Assembly: GCA_951799405.1 (NCBI GenBank)
Contig: OX637362.1
Span: 12,944,493-13,008,492 of the forward strand
From: Agapetus fuscipes
Lineage: Eukaryota; Arthropoda; Insecta; Trichoptera; Glossosomatidae
Length of the DNA: 64,000 nt
Direction of reading: 5' to 3'
In this document: one piece after another, positions 41,298-52,219 of the stretch
How the letters are laid out: the number at the start of each line of letters is the position of its first letter
Numbering within the stretch: position 1 is the stretch's first letter
The notes under the pieces: generated by a model
What the model was told of the DNA's origin: nothing
The model's database searches: none
The model's input: only the letters and a program-made list of their open reading frames with translations
Program-made: the position numbers and the translations under genes

Positions 41298-41883
41298 TGG
41301 GAAGGCAAGTTGTAAATTTTGCCCCTCAGGGGGTATGTATATAAAATACAAAAAAAGAACAAATGGAGAAACTGTTACGTATTCTCCAATGCGAGATATG
41401 AAATACCTAGATCTAGTGCCTATGGTATTTCTCTCGCAAACAAAAGCCGACCTTCAGTAGGTGGCTTTCAATTTTGGACGACTTCCCGTACCAAAGAAGC
41501 GAAAATCAAAAGGACCACACTCACCTCAAATTGTGCTCTGGTCCAAGATGATGCTCGTTTCTCAGGATCCTATGGAGATGAGCCTTGTTCACGAACTGCC
41601 ACACTTGCAAGTTATAGGTAAAACAAATCCCACTCACTCACAGATTTTTTAACGGTAAATTTCAAATCGCTCGCGAGACATATCAAAACGTGTCTACTCG
41701 CGAACACGACAGAAGCGGAAGTCCTCAAATCTTGAGATTTCACGTTGGATGTCAAAAAAGTTCATACCGACATCTTGCGATTTTTATCCGCACTTTTTTC
41801 AGATTGTGAAAGTCCAACATGAAATTCGCTTCTTAGACTATTAATTAAAATTAAAAATAGATGACGCTATTCATGCGTCACCA
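41298..41883. mobile_element. 586-bp LTR-like insertion (TG...CA)
   Basis: Starts TGGGAAGGC and ends GTCACCA, flanked by a 5-bp duplication ACCAC (41293-41297 and 41884-41888). The copy at 56904-57489 has the same length in inverse orientation and its own 5-bp duplication. TG/CA ends with 5-bp duplications fit a solo LTR. TATATAAAA near 41340 could be its TATA box. Overlapping 60-100-codon frames are not convincing genes. Confidence 0.75.
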
Positions 41884-42115
41884 ACCACCCATACTGTAAA
41901 AAATGGTTCACTTTGCCAATGTCACCCCTGTTTCAGGGAAAGTCGGCAAGAGTTGCAGGGCTTATGTTCATTTGAGGTTTGGATTTTATTTGTAAGTACA
42001 CAATCAGCATTTGTAAGCGCGAACTACACGTGTTTGTTTGTGGGTATACATCTGAGAGCTTTGAATGAATATATCCTTGCCACTTAGATTAAAGCTTATA
42101 GCTTATAGTAGTCGG
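41884..42115 (+). repeat. R260 copy, second part
   Basis: Continues from the duplicated ACCAC into CCATACTGTAAAAAATGG and the rest of the body. Confidence 0.85.
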
Positions 42116-42149
42116 CCCCATACAAACCTACTCAAGAATGAATGGTTCA

Positions 42150-42305
42150 CTTTGCAATGTCACCCCTGTTTCAGGGAAGGATGGCAAGAGTTGCAGGGTG
42201 TATGTCCATTTGAAATTTGGTTTTTATGTTGTAGGTTCACGTGAGGCATGTGCAAGCATGTGTACGTGCCTGGTTGTGAGAATGCATGTAATGTGAATCT
42301 CCCAG
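42150..42305 (+). repeat. R260 copy, degraded
   Basis: AATGGTTCACTTTGCAATGT to AATGTGAATCTCC. It lacks both ends. Confidence 0.7.
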
Positions 42306-42477
42306 GCACGTGCATAGGGCATAGGCAAATACATTTCCGAATAAATGTTTTCTCCCATTCTTTTAAAATAACTCATTTGAAATTGAAGTGCTAACCACGG
42401 CTACAATAATTGAACTTCAATTTTCAGATTTAAATCTTAATATCAAACTTAAATGTGTTTTATACCATATATTACTA

Positions 42478-43300
42478 CTCTGGAGATACTCTGGGCAGCC
42501 ACATCGAGGCGTGACCACCTTCTGGTGAATAGAGTACCACTCTCCATAGGAGGTAAGCTAATCCAGCCTTCTGATTCGGTAAGACTTCTAGGAGTCTTAC
42601 TGGATCGTAACCTGACACTGGATAGGCAAATAGATGCCACAATAGCTTCTTCTTTTTTTTCGCTTCGCCAAATAAAGGCAATAAGAAAATGTCTGCCGTC
42701 AGATGCGGTTAAGACCCTGGTGAGTGCGTTTGTGATGTCTCGGATTGACTATTGCTCGACGCTTTATAGTGGTCAGCCGAAGAAACAGTTTAATCGCTTT
42801 CAATCTGTGTTGAATTCGGCAGCAAGACTCATATTCGGGATTCCCAAATTCGCTCACATCACCCCGCTGTTAAAAAAACTTCATTGGCTTCGTTTCCCGG
42901 AGAGGGTGGTCTTCCGTGTTTGTTTAATGGTATATAAAGCCATCAATGGCTTGGCCCCACCTTATCTGGCTGATATGATTTCACCTGTTGAAATGGGTGT
43001 TAGGAGGCAGACACTCAGATCTGCGGGTGATGGAGTAGTCAATTTGGTTCAGCCGCGCCGTCAGATTCGTACAAACTTCGGAGACCGCGCTTTCCGTGTT
43101 GCGGGGCCGGTGGAGTGGAACAGACTGCCACCCGGAGTGAAGAACTCCAAATCTGTGGGTGTATTTCGAGGAGCACTCAAGGCACACTTGTTTAGAAAGT
43201 CTTATCCATGATCGGAGAGGGCCCTTGAGGTGTGACACACACAAAAACGGCGCTCTCTTATCATGTGTAATTTAAAATAAATCAGCCTGTTATTATATTA
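42478..43300 (+). pseudogene. L2/CR1-like LINE ORF2 3' half with tail
   Basis: The open frame to 43211 (about 245 codons) encodes the post-catalytic part of an L2/CR1 reverse transcriptase: VRLLGVLLDRNLTLDRQID, ALVMSRIDYC-like FVMSRIDYCSTLY, NSAARLIFGI, HITPLLKKLHWL, KAINGLAPPYLADM, NRLPPGVKNSKSV and FRGALKAHLF. The FADD catalytic part is absent, so it is 5'-truncated; the ATG at 42453 is not the true start. The 3' tail (CCCTTGAGGTGTGACACACA, AAAACGGCGCTC, ATTATT repeats) is the same as that of SINE1. The long intact frame suggests a fairly recent insertion. Confidence 0.85.
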
Positions 43301-43339
43301 TTATTATATTGCCTACCTATTAGGCGCATGTGCCTGTAT

Positions 43340-43830
43340 GGAATGCACGCTCCTGGGCTGGCAGTCTCAACACAAACGGTAGATCCTACCTACCGATTGT
43401 CGTTCAGATTAGTATGAACACCTGTCAATCTCTAATCAGCTGTTCACCTGCGGCCATTTTGTTTACTTTTTTTGTATGGGGACAGGTAACGACGGTCAGC
43501 GGTATCAATGCGAGTCTCGACATTGTCAGCTACCGGAATGATAGGTCGCCAAATGTACCGAGTGACGTTTAGGTACTTTTTTATGAAATACGTAGAATTA
43601 TTAATCAGCTGTTCACCTGCGGCCATCTTGGATATTTTTTTGTATGGCGACAGGTAACGATGGTAAGTATTATCAAAGCAAGTCTCGGCAGTCAGCTACC
43701 GGTCATGATAGGTCGCCAAATCAATTGAATGACGTTTAGGTATTTTGTAAGAAATACGTAGAATTATTGATCAGCTGTTCCCTTGACGCCATTTTGTATG
43801 GCTTTATTGTATGGACACGGTCAACGTATC
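43340..43830 (+). repeat. About 2.7 tandem copies of a 170-bp repeat
   Basis: ATCAGCTGTTCACCTGCGGC recurs at about 43435, 43605 and, diverged, 43769. Each is followed by a GACAGGTAACGA segment and GATAGGTCGCCAAAT. The first unit begins with CTGGGCTGGCAGTCTCA, shared with the MITE-like element at 7784. Confidence 0.8.
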
Positions 43831-43899
43831 TTCTCTACTAGGTCTACCATTCATTATTGTTGACCAAATCTGCCGCTATGATATGCCAGCAGCCTTCGA

Positions 43900-44140
43900 A
43901 GTATATAACCTAAGTTGCAGGGTTTATGACGCTTATTTAGAAAGTTCACGTGTAGCATGAGTAAACACGAACTTCCGCGTATTTGCTCGTGTTTAAAATT
44001 TACGAAATAAATAAAGTAAATAAAAAATAAACAAAATAAATTTAATAAAAAAAAATAATAAACAAAATGAAATTAAAATTAAATTAAATAAATCCAAAAA
44101 TGAAATCCTAAGTTATTCACAACTATTATAAATATCATAA
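43900..44140. other. R260-like remnant and A-rich filler
   Basis: ACCTAAGTTGCAGGGTTTAT and TTCACGTGTAGCATGAGTAA are suggestive of R260 but too diverged to align fully. AAATAAA-type filler follows. Confidence 0.35.
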
Positions 44141-44141
44141 A

Positions 44142-44389
44142 TCTATAATCAGAGATCAAAGTTGTATTGATATTCAAGGGGATCATGTTAAATACACGCT
44201 CACAAGCAGACACGTGTAAGTTTGCTCTTTCACATGCTGCATGTGTACGTATAAAATAAACGAAACCTCACGTTAAAATACACCCTGCATTTTTTCCAAC
44301 CTTCTCTGAAACAGAGGTGGCATTTGCCAAGTGAACCATTTTTGAAACCATTGTGGTTCAGCCTCATACCAACCTATACGTCAAGAAAT
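44142..44389 (-). repeat. R260 copy, diverged
   Basis: CTATAATCAGAGATCAAAGT to CCTATACGTCAAGAAA. Confidence 0.75.
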
Positions 44390-44398
44390 TAACTATTT

Positions 44399-44648
44399 TC
44401 TAATCTAATCTAAGTTGCAAAGATATGTTACAATGGAGATTCACATTACATGCATTTTCACTACCAGACACGTACAAGATCGCGCTTGCACATGCCGCAT
44501 GTGAACCTACAACATAAAAACCATCTCAAATGGACATACACCCAGCAACTCTTGCCGTCCTTCCCTGAGACAGGGGTGACATTGGCAAAGTGAACCATTT
44601 TTACAGCATGGGTGGTCAGCCGCATACCAACCTATAAGTCAAGGAACC
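44399..44648 (-). repeat. R260 copy, TTAGA tail
   Basis: TCTAATCTAATCTAAGTTGC to CCTATAAGTCAAGGAACC. Full length. Confidence 0.85.
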
Positions 44649-44772
44649 CTTACCCTGACCATTTTAATTTTTTAAATTTAATTTTTTTTTACGTTTATTT
44701 TTTTTAAGTTTTATTTTTTTTTACTGTTTTTTTTAAATATTGTTTTATGAATTTTATTCAGTTTAAAATTTA

Positions 44773-45005
44773 TTCCTTGTCTTGTAGGTTGATATGAGGC
44801 TGAACCCTCACATTGTAAAAAAATGTTTCACTTTGCAAAAGTCACCCCTGTTTCAGGAAAAGTCGGCAAAAGTTGCAGTGCTTATGTTCATCTGAAATTT
44901 GGGTTTTTATATTCTAGGTCCACATGCAGCATGTGTAAGCGAGAACTTATACGTGTCTGCTTTGGTAATACATTTAATACTCGTATAAATCTTAAATGTA
45001 ATTTC
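44773..45005 (+). repeat. R260 copy, tail lost
   Basis: ATTCCTTGTCTTGTAGGTTG to AATCTTAAATGTAATTTCG. Confidence 0.8.
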
Positions 45006-45269
45006 GTATGAAAAAAAAAACATAGATAAGAATATTTCAAATAACTGCAGATACTAGTTTACTCCAATCGTTTGCGTATCAGGCAGTTCAATTTGCTTGA
45101 TACGCTACCATCAATATGGTAGTTACCACGAACGTTACCGTCAGTTGAGTCTACCAAAGCTCGTTAACATTGTACCGATGAAAGGTATTAAACTATTCGA
45201 CCAATCATATGCACGCATTGACACCTAGCGGCGCTATTGCAAACTTTCAAATAGGTATCTCTAACGTAC

Positions 45270-45364
45270 CGTCGACGGTAACAGGCTATCTACCGTCCTG
45301 ATGAGACTGCCAGCCCTGGAATCTCCAACGTAACATATCTTTGCAACTTAGATTAGATTAGATG
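45270..45364. repeat. Fragment of the 7784/43340 repeat joined to an R260 tail
   Basis: CTGATGAGACTGCCAGCCCT is the inverse of the shared CTGGGCTGGCAGTCTCATCA block. TCTCCAACGTAACATATCTT and TTAGA units follow on the plus strand. Confidence 0.6.
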
Positions 45365-45429
45365 GATCTAAGAAATGTTGAAAAGTGGCTTGCTGACATA
45401 TTCAAAATTCCAATATGAAAATTTGATTA

Positions 45430-45568
45430 GATTTGTGTTTTTATATTGTAGGCTCACATGCGGCATAATTAAGCCCGAGCTTATACATATCTGCTTGGGA
45501 AAATGCATATAACGTGAATCTCCAATGTTACATATCTTTGCAACTTAGATTAGATTAGATTAGATTAG
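45430..45568 (+). repeat. R260 copy, 5'-truncated, TTAGA tail
   Basis: Begins at GTTTTTATATTGTAGGCTC and ends with four TTAGA units. Confidence 0.85.
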
Positions 45569-45569
45569 C

Positions 45570-45690
45570 ATACCTCTTTCATCTCTTCAACATTCATCAC
45601 TTTCTTCGTTCATACTCTTCTCTTATTCTCACTCTGCAGGTTCCATTTTTTCGCAATCTCACCTATTTGGTCTGTAAAAAGCAGTACTGT
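45570..45690 (-). pseudogene. RTEfam ORF2 C-terminal fragment
   Basis: The minus strand shows QIGEIAKKWNLQSENKRR then KKVMNVEEMKEV, an in-frame match to the family with stops downstream. Confidence 0.6.
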
Positions 45691-45853
45691 AAAAAGATTA
45701 TTGATAAAAATTTAACATACCTACCAATGATACAGATGTATTTTTGTCTATGGTGGTTTTTGCTACCAACTTCATGTTAATGTTTGACCGCTGTATCCTA
45801 CTTCCGTTTTCTCTCTCGAACTCTCACAACTGCAACATGTCCGCTTGCTCTCA

Positions 45854-46612
45854 TCCTTTATTATATTGCCCTTCGTCCTCGTCTTTCGTCGTCGAGTTTG
45901 GATTTTCAAAATCAATACCATCACAGCAGATGAAACACATAATGATATTTGGCAAATTAATTTTTGTATATATGCTGCAATGCTGCGAGCTTTCGCGTTT
46001 GTGTTTAAAAATGTATGAAAACTTCTTTCAATAAATTTGTTTGTTCATATTGAAAATGTATGGAACTATATTGACATCTAGCGGCAAAACGTGAAAGTTT
46101 TTTTTATATTTTCTTTTATTTCATGCAAATTAAAAAAAAAAAAAACAAAATAAAAATGGATTTAAATCTGTAATCTAAGTTGCAAAGATATATAACATTT
46201 GAGATTCATATTACATGCATTCTTACAAGCAGACATGTATAAGTTCTAATCTAATCTAATCTAATCTAAGCTGCAAAGATATGTATCATTTAAGATTTAT
46301 ATTAAATGCATTCCCACAAGCAGATATGTAAAAGTTCCCGCTTACATATGCTGCATGTGTACTTACAACATAACAGCCCATTCCAAATGAACATAAGCCC
46401 TGCAACTCTTGCCAACCTTCCCTGAAACAAAGGTGAAATTTGCAAAGTGAACCATTTTTTTAACTATGGGTGGTCGATTTTCTTTTACAAAGGCTGCATG
46501 TTTTTATTTTACATGTTTTCCGAATTTTAACGCGAGGAAACTATGCGCAATATACACATTCACCAAATGTTAAGGGGTTGGGCTGCGTAGCAGCCAGGGG
46601 CAACGCCCCTAG
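45854..46612 (+). mobile_element. Helitron-like element, short copy without array
   Basis: TCCTTTATTATATTGCCC start and GGGGCAACGCCCCTAG end, between A and T. Interior blocks match both edges of the long copy at 31919-36096. It holds only the basal R260-like sequences (46165-46470). Confidence 0.85.
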
Positions 46613-47250
46613 TCCATTATAATTTTTGTAATCTAGTTTAAATTTGTGAACTAATTAATTAAATAAACATTCTAAACAATCTTGCAGTGCAGTAATTATT
46701 TGGGTGAATTCCACAAAAAACAGTGCCTAACTAAACCAATTGCTAAATCCGGCCAATTCTATTTCACATTTCATACCAGGCTCCAACGTAGAGTTGTATT
46801 TTAAAATACCCCGCAGAATGTGGTCTAGATTTTTCACCGCGCGACTTCACAAGATGAGCCCAATTTTCTGCGCACTTTGAGTGGGTAAACTATTTAGAGG
46901 CGAGGCTGCACCCAGGATCCCACTGAAGGGGTGTTGGCGCGAGAGCAACGGGGGTTGAATCTCAATGAGGAAGACACCAGAACCCCAAGAAAAATAACCA
47001 AATTTTCCGAAACGTTATGGAACCTGAAACAGAGAGCATAGTGAGCGTTTGAGTTTTCTATAATTTTTGGTGAAACTCTGCGGTTAAGTTTAAATGTGGG
47101 AGTGAATGTAAGGGCTACCAAAAACACACGTGTTTATGTCTAAAAAAAAAGACAGAATTATGTATGAATATGTATGATTAATAAAGAATAAGTATGCTGG
47201 TGATATAAATGCTATTAAAAAAATGCTCATATGCTACAAATATAACTTTT
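46613..47250. other. No recognised feature
   Basis: Unmatched sequence with an open frame at 46894-47127 on the minus strand that resembles no protein I know. Confidence 0.35.
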
Positions 47251-47251
47251 G

Positions 47252-47560
47252 ACCGGTCCGTTGTCTAGTGGTTTACACTTTTGACTCGTAAATGGAAGGT
47301 TGTGGGTTCAAATTACAGCGGAGCACAAAAAAAATATACCATTTATTATTTCAAATATGCTCTTCGCTGGGTAAAAAAATCATAAACCTTTACGAAAGAC
47401 TGGTCACTAAAGGTCCATCCAGCCTTACAACACCTGGGTCTTGCTTGATAATTAGCGCTTTCTACAATGACGACTAAGCTTGCAGAGGAATCTTAAAGTG
47501 TGACACACACAGAAAACGCTCACTAAAAAAATCTTCCTAATGTTATTTTTATTTTCAAAT
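47252..47560 (+). mobile_element. SINE1 with L2-type tail
   Basis: GACCGGTCCGTTGTCTAGTG head, B-box GGGTTCAAATTAC, full body, then AAAGTGTGACACACACAGAA and ATTTTTATTTT. Confidence 0.8.
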
Positions 47561-47744
47561 TGCTTTGATGATGCATTGTGGAATGCCATTTTAAATATTT
47601 TATTAAAATAATTAATTACTTGATGAGCTTGAATAAAAAAGTTTGTTTTATTCCACTGATTTTTATGAGTATTTATTTACAGGAATAAATGTTTTAGACA
47701 TACACCTCTCCAGTAGATTTTAAAAGTGGTATTTTTTTATATTT

Positions 47745-47880
47745 TAAGCTTCAAATATGTATGTATATTTTACAAACATACACCCTGCAACTGTTGAACC
47801 CCTTCTTGAAATAAGTGTGACTTTGGCAATTTGAATCATCTTTATTGTACAGCTGGTTAGCCATCCCAGTCAAGAAATAT
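47745..47880 (-). repeat. R260 fragment, diverged
   Basis: CATACACCCTGCAACTGTTG to CCAGTCAAGAAAT. Confidence 0.6.
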
Positions 47881-48229
47881 AATTTTGATCCAAAAAAAAT
47901 GATGGAGCCAAATTCTGTGCGTTCTTGGACGGCATCGTTTTGTCACTTGTAAAATCCCACAAAACTGTTTTACTTGTGATCAGAAAAGTTAAAGTCATCC
48001 ACTTCTGCCATCTATGGAACCAAACCCCCTCTGACAATCTGGATTGATGTTTTTCATGAACAAGTTTACCTTCTCTTAAGACTGAATGGTCCACTCCAAT
48101 TTGTATAAAGGACCTTTCTCCTGAAATGGCGTATTGAACGGTTGTTTTTGATGGAAAATATTTTGTGGAGATTTTGTCAATGTAATTTGAAGTAAAGATT
48201 GTTTTGTTAAAAATATTTTTGTCGTACAA
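47870..48229 (-). CDS. Unassigned 119-codon open frame
   Basis: The longest open frame in the window that I could not tie to a mobile element. It contains ISGERSFIQIGVDHSVLREG and SEGVWFHRWQKWM. I recognise no family. There is no adjacent gene structure, and the R260 fragment at its end overlaps the last codons. It could be an exon, a pseudogene or chance. Confidence 0.2.
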   Translation of the reverse strand: MYDKNIFNKTIFTSNYIDKISTKYFPSKTTVQYAISGERSFIQIGVDHSVLREGKLVHEKHQSRLSEGVWFHRWQKWMTLTFLITSKTVLWDFTSDKTMPSKNAQNLAPSFFLDQNYIS

Positions 48230-48239
48230 ATATTGGAAA

Positions 48240-49200
48240 AGTTAAAGTATAGGTGTTATTTTATGGTAAAATATGCAATAAAAAATGGAACGATGTAAAA
48301 TAGGTAAACTTCTCTGATAAAAAATAACTACAAAATATAACCTAAGTAAAGATATCTAAAGAATCTTTGATAATTTAGCATGTTTGAAACATCGAAAGCA
48401 TTTGCGGAAATAAATCAACTCGCGAAGAAAAACTTCGTGTTTTATTTTTCCATTATTAATTTTAAATTAATATTCACAATGTCATTACACAACCACAAAC
48501 CCTTCAACTTTTGTTTTTTTATTATTAAGTAAATGAAGATAAAAAAGTCATGGATAACAAAATAATAAAACAATGCGTAATATATACTTATTCATTTTCT
48601 TAAAATAACTTTTCTTTTCAATATTTATTTTCAATGGTATTTCAAGGTCTTCTGCGAAAAAAAACTAATAATAGACCCAACAAAAGCAAACGCAAAAAAA
48701 AACGAAAAAGAAGTTCATTAACCGCCCTCACTAACTGTCGCTCCGCCGGCGTCTTTCAGTCTACTGAGCACCCTCTCCTGAAAAAAGAATCACTCTATTT
48801 GGGATTAAAGTCGTGGACGACCCAGGTGAAGCCCTAATCCTGCGTTATTGCCCCTTGAAGGCTCTACGGCAAAGGCTGCTGAAAGTTTACAGCGTACCCA
48901 GCCCCCCAACTTTCACCTGAAATTGCGCAGCGTACAACTTTAACCAAATCTAAATATTTTAAATCTAAGAGGCGAATAATATATTTAACTATGTTTTGTA
49001 TTTTATATTGAAGCTTTCACGGGCGGTTTTTTTTTGACATAACAATCATTTTTTTCGGGCTTTGTAGCAGCGGTCTGGTTGATTCTTTCCGGACAGTTTT
49101 GCCCATTGCTCCGATGGGCATTATCAGCGGTTGGCCAGTCGCTGTGATCTTCATACAGGATCTGGTGCTCTGAAAACAACAAACATCAAAAGACCAGCGT
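48240..49200. other. Mostly unrecognised
   Basis: AACTCGCGAAGAAAAACTTC near 48418 recalls 898-925. The open frame at 48634-48837 is Lys/Arg-rich at its start. No assignable feature. Confidence 0.3.
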
Positions 49201-49204
49201 ATAT

Positions 49205-49370
49205 TTTTTATTGTTTTTGTATTAACACTGAAAACTCATTGTTAATCTTTTTTCCTATAAAACTTTAAAGAATAATGCAATATTTTTTATGAAACACTGT
49301 TATATAGACCGAAAACGTTCGTCAGTTTATCTTTAAAAATAAACGAGTGAAATAAAAACAGTGTTTCTTT
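49205..49370. repeat. Penelope-like terminal sequence
   Basis: TTGTTTTTGTATTAACACTG, GACCGAAAACGTTCGTCAG and AATAAAAACAGTGTTTC occur in the order seen at 19995-20155 and 20840-21116. Confidence 0.5.
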
Positions 49371-49417
49371 TAGTTGTTCTTGATTCACACTTGTTGATTC
49401 TTTAAAGTTGAAAAAAG

Positions 49418-49645
49418 TTATAAATTTAATACTCATATTAAATGCATGCCCAGAAACAGGCACGTGTAAGTTCGCGATTACAAATGTCGCATGTGTACTT
49501 ACAAATTAAAATCTACTTACAAATGAAAATCCAAACCTCAAACGTACATAAGCGCTCCAGCTTTGCTGATCTTCCTTGAAACAGCGATGACATTGGCAAA
49601 GTGAACCATTCTTTTACAGTATATGTGGTCAGCCTCATACTAGGC
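49418..49645 (-). repeat. R260 copy with small internal duplication
   Basis: ACTCATATTAAATGCATGCC to GGTCAGCCTCATACTAG. ACTTACAAATTAAAATC is followed by a second near copy, a slippage-like duplication. Confidence 0.8.
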
Positions 49646-49649
49646 CTGA

Positions 49650-50177
49650 AATGCAAATGTATATGTGTTATTTAGGTAAAAGATTATAGAGGATATAATC
49701 ATTCACTAGAACTGACACTCTCCCACCACCTCCCACCCAGTTCATACAACTCATGCGGAGTTGCTTCACTCGGTGAAAAATATTACAATTTTTTTTTCAT
49801 GTGGCTGAAGGCCTTACCGATGAAGTTTATCAGCTAGTGTAAATCTTTTCGTGGAAAAATAAAAGAAAGTCCTCCAGATCAGAATGCAGAACTTAAGTAT
49901 AATATTAGCCAATACATATAAGTCGCACTTGTATAAGAATGATAAGTCTACGCCTCTACGCCTCTACGATTTATTTTGTAAGGAGCGTGCCTCTTTGTTG
50001 TGGAACCTTGGGTCTACGGTATGAGAATGCCCAGCAATAAGAAGCAGGTGGATGAAAAGGATTTTATTACAAGAAACTGAGCCAATGTGTTTGCAATCGG
50101 CTCAGCTATTTTTGATGCTTTCTTGAAATATTCATTCTGCTTTTCTTTACAGGCATTTTGTTGTTTATACATATAAT
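49650..50177. other. No recognised feature
   Basis: Unmatched sequence with a small TACGCCTCTACGCCTCTACG run near 49950. Confidence 0.35.
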
Positions 50178-50505
50178 ATAATCTATAATCTATAATCTAA
50201 GTTGCAAGTATATATTCATTTAAAGCTCTCAGATGTATGCCCACAAACCAACAAGTGTAGTTCGCGCTAACAAATGCTGAATGTGTACGTACAAATAAAA
50301 TCCAAACCGCAAATGAACATAAGCCCCACAACTTTTGCCGACCTTCCCTGAAACAGGGGTAACATTGGCAAAGTGAACCATTGTTTACAGTATGGGTGGT
50401 CAGCCTCATACCAACCTATAAGTCAAGGAATATGAACAAAAAATTACATTTAAATATATAAAAGAACAAAACCTTACAAAGAAATCTATACAAAATCTAT
50501 ATATA
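50178..50505 (-). repeat. R260 copy with upstream extension
   Basis: TTATAGA tail at 50178, body to 50430, then about 75 bp (ATTACATTTAAATATA, ACAAAACCTTACAAAGAAAT) shared with 55350-55413. Nearly identical to the 55089 copy. Confidence 0.9.
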
Positions 50506-50534
50506 ATAGCAGTAAATGTTTTTTTTTCAGAATA

Positions 50535-50710
50535 TGCAAGTTAAAGCTAATAGCGTAGCTAAAGCTAGTAGCGAACAGAACTCCGAAGAAGTCGCCCACA
50601 GAGGAGACGAAACGTAAGCTGAAAGTCTTCAAGAAAGAATAAAAAGAAAAAGAAGAAGACAAGCAAAAACATGGACCACGGTCAAAACCCGAAACCAGAA
50701 AATCAAGCAT
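50535..50710 (+). repeat. Penelope-like 3' region
   Basis: AACTCCGAAGAAGTCGCC, GGAGACGAAACGTAAGCTGA, AAGTCTTCAAGAAAGAATAA and CATGGACCACGGTCAAAA correspond block by block to 60980-61110, downstream of the GIY-YIG remnant. Confidence 0.65.
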
Positions 50711-50784
50711 TAAAGCTAATATTTGAAAAATAAAAAAAATATTCATTAAACCTTTAGGTAAATGAACACATAATTTTTTTTCTT

Positions 50785-51025
50785 TAAATAATTGATTTGT
50801 GAAAAGGAATGCAATTCCCCAACCATACCCGGCCAGAAACAGGTATTAATATCATCAGTTAATAATTCATTATTGTTTATTCTAATGAATTAATAATTAC
50901 CCAATAACATATGTTGAACGAGGGTCAAAGTTATGGTCAAATGACCCAGGTGGGGATCGAACCAACGTTATTTTATTTTAAACACGCTAGAAAGTTGGCC
51001 TTGGCCTTCTCAGCCATAGCACCGA
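50785..51025 (-). mobile_element. S3 SINE-like copy, best preserved
   Basis: The minus strand runs from GCTGAGAAGGCCAAGGCCAA and B-box GGTTCGATCCCC through GACCATAACTTTGACCCTCG, an AT palindrome and GGAATTGCATTCCTTTTCAC. The A box is not obvious. Confidence 0.75.
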
Positions 51026-51104
51026 CATAGTTGTAGTTGCAGTTTTTTTTTCTTCGCTTTTAGTATTTTTTATTTCATGGTCAACATGTGTTTATACAAA
51101 CAAT

Positions 51105-51437
51105 AATCTATAATCAAAGTTGCAAAGATATATTAACATTCAATATTCACAAGAAATGCATGCCCACAAACAGGCAGGTGTAAATTCGCACTCACAAATG
51201 CTCCATGTGTTCTTACAAATTAAAATCCAAACCTCAAATGAACATGAGCCCTTAAATTTTTAATACACAGTTTGCACTAACACATACTGCATGTGGATTT
51301 ACAACATATAAACCCAATCTCAAATGAACATTAGCCCTGCAACTCTTGCCGACCTTTCCTGAAGCAGGAGTGACATTGGCACAGTGAGCCATTTTAGTAT
51401 GGGTGGTCAGCCTCATACCAACCTATAAGTCAAGCAA
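51105..51437 (-). repeat. Two fused partial R260 copies
   Basis: A TTATAGA-type tail half (51105-51250) is joined to a TTAGA-type landmark half (51262-51437, ends CCTATAAGTCAAGCAA). Both junction sides stop in mid-body. Confidence 0.8.
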
Positions 51438-51470
51438 TTATCGTTTTTAGAAAATTTATTTTCAAAATGT

Positions 51471-51692
51471 GTTCCTTGACTTATAGGTTGGTTACCACCA
51501 ATGCTGTACAAAATGTTTCATTTTACCAATGTCACCCTTGTTTCAGGGAAGGACGACAAGAGTTGCAGGTGCATGTCCATTTGAGATTTAGTTATTTATG
51601 TTGTAGGTTAACATGCAGTCTGCTTGTAAGAATGCATTTAATGTGAATCCCCAATGTTATATAAACTTGCAACTTAGATTAGATTAGATAAG
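51471..51692 (+). repeat. R260 copy, TTAGA tail
   Basis: TTCCTTGACTTATAGGTTGG to TTAGATTAGATTAGATAAG, with a 15-bp deletion after the landmark. Confidence 0.85.
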
Positions 51693-51699
51693 ATGTTTT

Positions 51700-52215
51700 C
51701 AATTCCACTTCTTAACTAATTATAACACAACTTTACTTTCACACCAAAATTCACGTCTAATTAATATTTAAACCCTTGCGTCCTCTCGCATACAATAAGT
51801 TAACCCTTGCCATGCCACACACTGTCAAGTGTAACTTTCCGTCTACGACACGCGGACTTTGATTGATAATAAATAGAAAGTTGACCCTAATAATGGCATT
51901 ATGTGTTTCCTCCCGACCCACGCCGCGACCCTAAATTGAATAATGACCCCCCGGACCCAACTTTCGGGACGACCCTCGGTAAAATATTGACCTCTATGAT
52001 GTGGTCACTTTTGACCCCAGAGATCAATGAGAGTCGAGATCAAGATGTCATCCAAAGGTCGGACAATTTGCGGGTCCAGCTGGGTTACAAGTGAACGTTT
52101 CAAATTTTAACCCCTTTGCCACCTTATTTATTTTATATTGTTGCGATTTTAGTGGGGCTCTCTTTTAATTAAACTGCAATTATGTATTTTAATATATATT
52201 TTTTTAAACGGTTTG
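51700..52215. other. No recognised feature
   Basis: Unmatched sequence with GACCC-rich stretches at 51915-52040 and an open frame at 51903-52094 of unknown meaning. Confidence 0.35.
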
Positions 52216-52219
52216 GTTC

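Noticed and set aside
41319..41621. Protein-coding frames within the 586-bp element
   Set aside because: The frames differ between the two copies and carry no domain. The TG...CA ends and duplications explain the segment better.
42453..43211. A host gene of 252 codons
   Set aside because: The protein is the C-terminal part of an L2/CR1 reverse transcriptase, and the ATG is fortuitous.
50197..50409. Small Cys-containing peptide genes
   Set aside because: These frames lie in R260 copies, recur because the repeat recurs, and lack independent evidence of coding. The question is listed as a low-interest finding.
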